Shown in pieces: positions 59,339 through 64,000 of a stretch of 64,000 nt of DNA (the first letter of the stretch is position 1; every line of letters begins with the position of its first letter). The notes beneath the pieces are model-generated. The model made no database searches. It was not told where the DNA came from and worked only from the letters and a program-made list of their open reading frames with translations. The position numbers and the translations under genes were made by a program. Origin of the DNA: Gemmatimonadota bacterium. GTDB lineage: Bacteria; Gemmatimonadota; Gemmatimonadetes; Gemmatimonadales; Gemmatimonadaceae. The stretch is from contig JAHFCT010000001.1 in the NCBI GenBank assembly GCA_023249375.1, positions 212,112-276,111 of the forward strand. Reading direction: 5' to 3'.

Positions 59339-59370
59339 GGGGCGCGAAGAGAGAGATCTCTTGGCGCCCC
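59339..59370. terminator. Bidirectional terminator hairpin after thiolase
   Basis: GGGGCGC and GCGCCCC arms (59339-59345, 59364-59370) with an inner AAGAGA/TCTCTT pairing form a long stem with one mismatch; T tract is weak. It lies between convergent genes. Confidence 0.55.
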
Positions 59371-59454
59371 CTTCACCTTCAGACATCGCGGTAACCGCTA
59401 CACACGAAACCCGGCACTCGCGCGGATGTGCCCGATCTGCCCGATGTGCCGCTC

Positions 59455-59748
59455 TCAGATCTTCTCTCCATAGAGACGCTTTCGTTCGGCCGTGAAGTTC
59501 CACCACGGACGTGCCGCGCCTCCATCCGCAAAACGCGTGATGGACATGAAGACGTCGAGCACGCAGGGATCCTGCCGCGCCCGCGTCGCCGCGCAGAGCG
59601 CGTCGTACAGCGCCAGCGGATCCTTGCCGGCGAGCTGCGCCGGCGATGAAATGCCGATGCGCACGAGGTCCGCGGCAATGGATGGCCCGACGTTGGGCAG
59701 GTCGGTGAGCTGCCGCACGTGGCGTCGTTTGACCTTGGCGGGATTCAT
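59455..59748 (-). CDS. Cdd1-like helix-hairpin-helix protein (pathogenicity locus family)
   Basis: This 97-residue protein has a DLPNVGPSIAADLVRIGIS helix-hairpin-helix (residues about 15-34) and the family C-terminal segment LALYDALCAATRARQDPCVL followed by WWNFTAERKRLYG. The Cdd1 family (Pfam PF11731) has no known role; the HhH suggests nucleic acid binding. The ATG at 59748 is preferred; the longer start at 59868 lies in low-quality sequence. Confidence 0.8.
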   Translation of the reverse strand: MNPAKVKRRHVRQLTDLPNVGPSIAADLVRIGISSPAQLAGKDPLALYDALCAATRARQDPCVLDVFMSITRFADGGAARPWWNFTAERKRLYGEKI

Positions 59749-59909
59749 GTGCCATCCAACAGGGGGGACCGCTACAATGGCGTCACACGGGTTGAATCGC
59801 CAGTGCGTACGTGCGCGAGCCGCTGTTCGCGCTTGCGGTCGCGTGTTGGACGGCTCGATACTTATCACGTCGCATGCCCCCCGGTCCAGTTCTCATTCGC
59901 CAAGGGTGC

Positions 59910-61988
59910 ATGATGTCCGATGCCGCGCCATCCGCCGCTCGCTCGCCGTTGCATGCCGACCGGACTCCGGCGCGGCTCCTCGCGATCCCTCTCGCGCTGA
60001 TTCTCTTCGGCAGCCTCGGCGCGTACCTCGTGAAAACGGACTTTGGTCGGGTGGATGTGACCGGCTTCACGCTGCCAACGCAGGATGGGCAGTGGGTCAC
60101 CGCGGACATCTTCCGGCCGCTGGCGGCGTCCGCCAAGGATCCGGTGCCCCTCGTCGTCATCTGCCCGGGTTTCGAGCGCAGCAAAGAGACGCTCGACAGC
60201 TACGCCATCGAACTTGCGCGGCGCGGCATGGCGGTCATCACGATTGACCCGTACGCGCAGGGCGCGTCGAGCGCATCGCGTCAGCGGCGGTCGGCCAGCC
60301 TCGAAGGGTACGGTGTGGTGCCGATGGTCGAGTACATCGCCGGCACACCGAATCTCAACTATGTCGACAAGACGCGCATTGGCGCGGCCGGGTATTCGGC
60401 AGGCGGCAATGCGGTGCTGCAGGCCGCGTCGCTCTTTGGCGGCGGCAAGCCGCGCGTCGCAAAGCGTGCCGCACCGAAAGACTCTGCCGCCGCGGCCGCC
60501 AATGACTCATCCGCGCCGAAAGCGAAGCAATCGAAGTCCAAGAAGAAGCACGCGGCTGCCGAAACCGGTGTTAGCGCCAAGCCCACGGCGAAAGCGCTGA
60601 CGAAGCTCGCCGTAACGGCGAAGACCCTGGATGCCACGGAAGCACCGAAGCCCAAGCCACCAAGCAAACTGGCCGCGGTGTTTGTCGGCGGGTATGTGCT
60701 GACGCTCACCGACTCCTTGCTTGCCCCGGTGCGCTCGAACGTCGCGATGGACTACGCCTTTCACGACGAAGGCGCGTTCCGCAACGTCAACAAGAACGCG
60801 GATATGCGCACCGCGCCCGAGGCACTGCGGCTCGTCAACTCCGCGCTGCCGAAGGACAGTGCGATAGCCGCGGTCGAGATCGGGAAGGCCTACGGCGATC
60901 CGGCTGCGCGCACGATGCGCGTGGTGTACAACACCAACAACATCCATCCGCTGCTGCCCTACGATCCGCGCTCGGTTGCTCGCATGGCGGACTACTTCAC
61001 CACGGTGTTCGGCGCGAAGAGCGATGCGGCGGGCACGATGCAGCTCTGGGGGCTCAAGGAACTCTGTACGCTGATGGCGTTGGTGGGCGGACTGATGTTC
61101 CTGGTGCCGTTCGGCGCGGTGCTCCTGCGGACACCCGCGTTCAGCGGGCTCGTCAAACCGATTCCGGCCGCGCTCCCCAAGCCCGCGCGCACCGGCACCA
61201 TCATCTTCTGGACGACATTCGTGGTCGGCGCGCTGCTCGCCTGCTTCCTGTTCATTCCGATGGTGAAGGCGACGTTCGTCGTCTTTCCCGCGGCGAGCGC
61301 GGCGCAGCAGACGTGGTGGTTCCCGCAGCGAATCAACAACGCCGTGCTGCTCTGGGCGATGGCTAACGGGCTGATCGGACTGCTCGTCGTCTGGTTGACG
61401 TACCGCTTCTTCAGCCGGCAGCACGGCGTCACTCCCGACATGCTCGGCGTGCAGACCAGCGCTCACGAACTGGCACAGACGCTGCTTCTCGCGCTCGCCA
61501 TCGCCGGCGGGTTCTTCGCACTGCTGTTCGCGGCGTACGGCATCTTCCACACCGATTTCCGTTTCCTGTTCGTCTCGGCGCCGGCGTCGTTCCCACGGCG
61601 AATGGTGCTTGTCGCCCTCATGTACGTGCCGCTGTTCTTCATTTTCTATCTGGCCAACTCGATTCGCGTCAACTCGGCCAGCCGATTCGAAGGACAGCGG
61701 GAGTGGGTGAGCCTGCTCATTATGGGGCTGGGCAACTCCGTCGGCCTGGTGCTCATTCTGGGCATTCAGTACGCGAGCTTCGCGCTCACGGGCACGGTGT
61801 ACTGGACCGCCGAGTGGCTCTTCGCCAACCTGCTGTTCGGCATCATCCCGATGATGTTTCTGCTGCCGCTCTACAACCGGTGGTTCTTCCGGCTGACGGG
61901 GCGTGTCTGGCTCGGGCCGATGGTGACGTGCCTCGTCTTTGTGATGATGATGCTGACGAGCAACGTCTGCTACATCCCGCTCAGATAG
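59910..61988 (+). CDS. Alpha/beta hydrolase fused to polytopic membrane domain
   Basis: This protein of about 692 residues has a membrane helix (about 22-40), an alpha/beta hydrolase-like segment (VPLVVICPGFERSK, then nucleophile elbow GYSAGGN with S163), a low-complexity Lys/Ala-rich insert (about 178-252) inside the hydrolase domain, and a C-terminal half with about eight membrane helices. I do not know a named family for this fusion. The hydrolase probably acts outside the membrane. The ATG at 59910 has an AAGGG 4 nt upstream. Confidence 0.7.
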   Translation: MMSDAAPSAARSPLHADRTPARLLAIPLALILFGSLGAYLVKTDFGRVDVTGFTLPTQDGQWVTADIFRPLAASAKDPVPLVVICPGFERSKETLDSYAIELARRGMAVITIDPYAQGASSASRQRRSASLEGYGVVPMVEYIAGTPNLNYVDKTRIGAAGYSAGGNAVLQAASLFGGGKPRVAKRAAPKDSAAAAANDSSAPKAKQSKSKKKHAAAETGVSAKPTAKALTKLAVTAKTLDATEAPKPKPPSKLAAVFVGGYVLTLTDSLLAPVRSNVAMDYAFHDEGAFRNVNKNADMRTAPEALRLVNSALPKDSAIAAVEIGKAYGDPAARTMRVVYNTNNIHPLLPYDPRSVARMADYFTTVFGAKSDAAGTMQLWGLKELCTLMALVGGLMFLVPFGAVLLRTPAFSGLVKPIPAALPKPARTGTIIFWTTFVVGALLACFLFIPMVKATFVVFPAASAAQQTWWFPQRINNAVLLWAMANGLIGLLVVWLTYRFFSRQHGVTPDMLGVQTSAHELAQTLLLALAIAGGFFALLFAAYGIFHTDFRFLFVSAPASFPRRMVLVALMYVPLFFIFYLANSIRVNSASRFEGQREWVSLLIMGLGNSVGLVLILGIQYASFALTGTVYWTAEWLFANLLFGIIPMMFLLPLYNRWFFRLTGRVWLGPMVTCLVFVMMMLTSNVCYIPLR

Positions 61989-61999
61989 CAGCGTGCATC

Positions 62000-62043
62000 G
62001 ACGTTTAGCGCCAGTTTGTGACGACTGACGCTAGCGTCGATTG
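62000..62043. terminator. Imperfect hairpin between convergent genes
   Basis: An imperfect stem pairs ATCGACG and CGTCGAT and inner AGCG/CGCT, between the hydrolase gene and the TfoX-like gene; it overlaps the latter's stop. No T tract. Termination is plausible but weakly supported. Confidence 0.3.
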
Positions 62044-62558
62044 GCGGCGCGTTTGGACGATTTCGAAGCTGGCGATTTCCTCGCTGGCGATTTCCTGGCT
62101 GGCGGCTTCGCGGCGGACGATTTCTTTGCGCTCGGCTTCCTGGCGGCCACCTTGGCTTTCGGCTTCGTGCCGGGCTTCGCCTTGCCCGCTGATTTCCTGG
62201 CGGTCGGCTTCGCCGTCGTCTCGCTGAGCTTCGGTTTCTTCGCCGCCTTCTTCTTCGGCGCGGGCAGGGCGTCGTAGGTTGCCTCGATCAGTCGAACGAG
62301 CGTTTCCGGATCGTCGAGCAAGTCCGACACATTGAAGAACGGCTTCGCCCCTGGATACGGCGGTCCGTATGTGGGCACGCCGAGCACCGCTTCGCCGGCC
62401 GGCGTCGGCTTCACGAAGAACTGGTTGTCGGCGATGAGCGCCACGACCTTTCCGTGCCGGTAGAGCGCATATTCACCAAACATCTTGAGCACGGTGATCC
62501 CGCCGGTGGCCTGCAGTTGGTCGCAGACGTACTTGGCATAGCCGGCATCGGTGGCCAT
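62031..62558 (-). CDS. TfoX-N domain protein with Lys/Ala-rich tail
   Basis: This protein of about 175 residues has a TfoX N-terminal domain (residues about 6-105: YVCDQLQATGGITVLKMFGE, ALYRHGKVVALIADNQFFVK) followed by about 70 residues rich in Lys, Ala, Pro and Ser (e.g. ARKSPARKSPASKSS), similar to histone H1-like bacterial tails. TfoX proteins regulate competence in some bacteria but many TfoX-N-only proteins are of unknown role. The ATG at 62558 has GGAG 6 nt upstream. Confidence 0.8.
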   Translation of the reverse strand: MATDAGYAKYVCDQLQATGGITVLKMFGEYALYRHGKVVALIADNQFFVKPTPAGEAVLGVPTYGPPYPGAKPFFNVSDLLDDPETLVRLIEATYDALPAPKKKAAKKPKLSETTAKPTARKSAGKAKPGTKPKAKVAARKPSAKKSSAAKPPARKSPARKSPASKSSKRAANRR

Positions 62559-62820
62559 CGTCACTCCGGTGGAAGAGCGTTCGTGTGCAATTGGCGGCTG
62601 ACGGCACTCCCGCGCATCGTGGCAATGAGCGACAATTCACTGCGACACCGGCAGAAGGGCACATCCGAAGATCGCGGCAGGCGACGGAAGCGTCCAGTCG
62701 AAGCCCGGGCGCCCCACTGAAGGCACATCTGTACGCGAATCGGGTATTTGCAGAGTGTTGGCGGTGGTGCCGGTGGCACACCGCCCGTCTGACCGTCCCA
62801 CCCCAAAGCAATTTCCCACC

Positions 62821-63606
62821 ATGAAAGTTCAGTCACGGCTCACGATGTTGCTCGCGGTGTCCCTGCTTGGGGGCTGCTCCGTGGTCGACAAGATCACCGG
62901 CAACTCCAGCGACACGTGCAAGGGAGCCAGCGCGTACACTGCGGGTGCGACGATGGCCGGCACGCTCGGCGCGGGCAACTGCAAGGGTCCGACCGGCACC
63001 GCGGGCCAGCTCTATTCCATGACGCTGAGCCAGCAGGCCAACCTGCAGCTGACCGTGACGACTACCGCGTTCACGCCGTTTGTCGGGCTCTACACGAGTG
63101 CCGGAAAGATCGTGGCGGAGAACCTCACCGGCAGCCCGCTCAAGGCGTTTTTGCCGGCCGGCAGCTATCAGGTGCTGGTGACGCGCACCTCGGACAAGGA
63201 CGGCGCGTTTACGCTGACCAGCCCCACGTCCGCGCTTGGCGGCTGCGCCAGTTCCATCGGTTCGATCTCGGAGAGCGAGATTGGCGTCACGATACGCGGC
63301 GCCTCGTTCGGCGGCACGGTAACCGCCACCGACTGCGGCGCGGCGAACGCCAAGATGCACTGGTATCGTGTGCAGCTCGCGACGGGCGACACGATCAGCA
63401 CGGCGCTCACCGTCGATCGCGTGGCTGGCCTGTACCTGGTGAACTCGACGGGCACGACCATCGCCAGCAAGGAGATGACCGGCGCCGGATCGTGGAGCCA
63501 CACGTACGTTGCGACGGCGGACGGTTATTTCTCCGTGCACATCGAATCACGTGCGGTCAACGGTGTGAACAGCCTGCCGCTCAACTACACCGTCGCGGTT
63601 CACTAG
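62821..63606 (+). CDS. Secreted lipoprotein with PPC-like domains
   Basis: This 261-residue protein has a lipoprotein signal (MKVQSRLTMLLAVSLLGGC; lipobox Cys19) and then two repeated beta-rich halves (about residues 40-140 and 155-260), each with a GxLxxGxC-like start and an LxAxxYxVxV-type strand, resembling pre-peptidase C-terminal (PPC) domains. The ATG at 62821 is preferred over the upstream 62755 because it starts the signal. Function is unknown. Confidence 0.7.
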   Translation: MKVQSRLTMLLAVSLLGGCSVVDKITGNSSDTCKGASAYTAGATMAGTLGAGNCKGPTGTAGQLYSMTLSQQANLQLTVTTTAFTPFVGLYTSAGKIVAENLTGSPLKAFLPAGSYQVLVTRTSDKDGAFTLTSPTSALGGCASSIGSISESEIGVTIRGASFGGTVTATDCGAANAKMHWYRVQLATGDTISTALTVDRVAGLYLVNSTGTTIASKEMTGAGSWSHTYVATADGYFSVHIESRAVNGVNSLPLNYTVAVH

Positions 63607-63618
63607 CTCCCCCCGTCG

Positions 63619-63653
63619 ACGACGCCGCACGCGGAACTCGCGTGCGGCGTCGT
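63619..63653. terminator. Bidirectional terminator between lipoprotein and phosphofructokinase genes
   Basis: A perfect 15-bp stem (ACGACGCCGCACGCG / CGCGTGCGGCGTCGT) with a 5-nt loop is followed by TTT. It can serve both convergent genes. Confidence 0.8.
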
Positions 63654-63660
63654 TTGGCAC

Positions 63661-64000
63661 TTACCCCTCGCTCGTCATGATGAACAGCGGGGCGAGGTCG
63701 AAGCTGTGGAAGTACGGCCGGTAGCGCTCGGTGTTATAGAAGCGCTCGACGTTCACCACTTTCTTGGTGCTCGTCACCACATCCAGCGGGATGTTGCCGT
63801 AGCAGCCGTTCTTCACCACCACCAGCCGCCCGTGCACGCCCTGCAGCAAGAGGTCGAGCGCGAGGTTGCCGTATGCCATCGGCACAATCGAATCCATCGC
63901 GTCGGGATCACCACCGCGCACCAGGTAGCCCAGCTTCTGGTTGATGATGTGGACTTCCTTGCCGCCGTTGAACTGGGCGGTGCGCTTCTGCACCTCGTCC
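63661..64000 (-). CDS. 6-phosphofructokinase, C-terminal part (runs off window)
   Basis: The last about 112 residues of a phosphofructokinase family protein are visible on the reverse strand, open to the right edge. The stretch LGYLVRGGDPDAMDSIVPMA resembles the C-terminal substrate-binding region with an RGG pattern. Whether it is ATP- or pyrophosphate-dependent cannot be told from this part. It would phosphorylate fructose-6-phosphate in glycolysis. Confidence 0.75.
   Translation of the reverse strand, partial: DEVQKRTAQFNGGKEVHIINQKLGYLVRGGDPDAMDSIVPMAYGNLALDLLLQGVHGRLVVVKNGCYGNIPLDVVTSTKKVVNVERFYNTERYRPYFHSFDLAPLFIMTSEG

Noticed and set aside
1-64000. tRNA, rRNA, insertion sequence, phage integrase or attachment site
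   Set aside because: None recognised by eye on either strand; a tRNAscan or Rfam search would be needed to rule out small RNAs.

Overview
The window is about 64 kb of high-GC, densely coding DNA with no rRNA, tRNA, CRISPR array, insertion sequence or phage gene that I can recognise. Its backbone is one almost complete flagellar supercluster of about 42 kb (roughly 10.2-54.3 kb). P-ring and L-ring genes (flgI, flgH), an undecaprenyl-phosphate sugar transferase and a Wza/Wzc pair imply a diderm (Gram-negative) cell. High GC, a CsrA-FliW pair, CheZ, a FlrC-like sigma-54 activator and the gene order together suggest a deep-branching motile diderm. Gemmatimonadota is my best guess, as an inference without database support.

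Layout. (1) 1-6290, minus strand: exopolysaccharide operon with a WbaP-type sugar transferase, a Wza-like export lipoprotein, a Wzc-like chain-length regulator/tyrosine kinase, an unknown membrane protein and an O-antigen ligase/polymerase cut by the left edge. (2) 6.6-10.1 kb: a PilT-like ATPase with damaged motifs, a CpsB/YwqE-type PHP phosphatase likely to act on the kinase, an SDR epimerase and an AlkA-like glycosylase. (3) 10.2-12.6 kb, minus strand: a sigma-28 operon of three unknown small genes plus flgM, cheY and cheZ. (4) 12.9-21.3 kb: flgL-fliW-glycosyltransferase, fliC, fliD-fliS-fliT-like and two more glycosyltransferases, probably a flagellin and glycosylation module. (5) 21.4-22.9 kb: FlrC/FleR-like sigma-54 activator. 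(6) 23.2-34.7 kb: flgB-flgC-unknown-fliE-fliF-fliG-fliH-fliI-fliJ-motE-like-fliK-flgD-flgE. (7) 35.0-45.5 kb: fliL-fliM-fliN-fliOP fusion-fliQ-fliR-flhB-flhA-flhF-flhG-fliA-swrB-like. (8) 45.6-51.8 kb: flgF-flgG-flgA-flgH-flgI-flgJ-flgN-flgK-csrA. (9) 51.8-55.5 kb: a minimal histidine-kinase-like protein, motA-motB and an EAL-HDOD protein. (10) 55.8-64 kb: housekeeping genes (FadN-like beta-oxidation enzyme, thiolase, Cdd1-like protein, hydrolase/membrane fusion, TfoX-like protein, lipoprotein, 6-phosphofructokinase).

Regulation can be read from the DNA. Sigma-54 type -24/-12 elements precede flgL, fliD, flgB, fliL and flgF. Sigma-28 type elements (TAAR-N16-YCGAT core) precede fliC, the flgM operon and motA. 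The activator, FliA and FlgM are all encoded here, so the cluster appears to carry its own two-tier hierarchy: sigma-54 for the basal body and hook, sigma-28 for filament, motor and anti-sigma genes. CsrA and FliW add a likely post-transcriptional check on fliC, whose leader has two GGA sites.

Most unusual points: a FliK with an embedded M15-type peptidase signature; a FliO-FliP fusion with a signal peptide in its middle; FlhG and PilT-like proteins lacking the P-loop lysine; an FlhF without an obvious N domain; three unknown small genes in the flgM operon and one between flgC and fliE; and a ChpT-like minimal kinase beside motAB.
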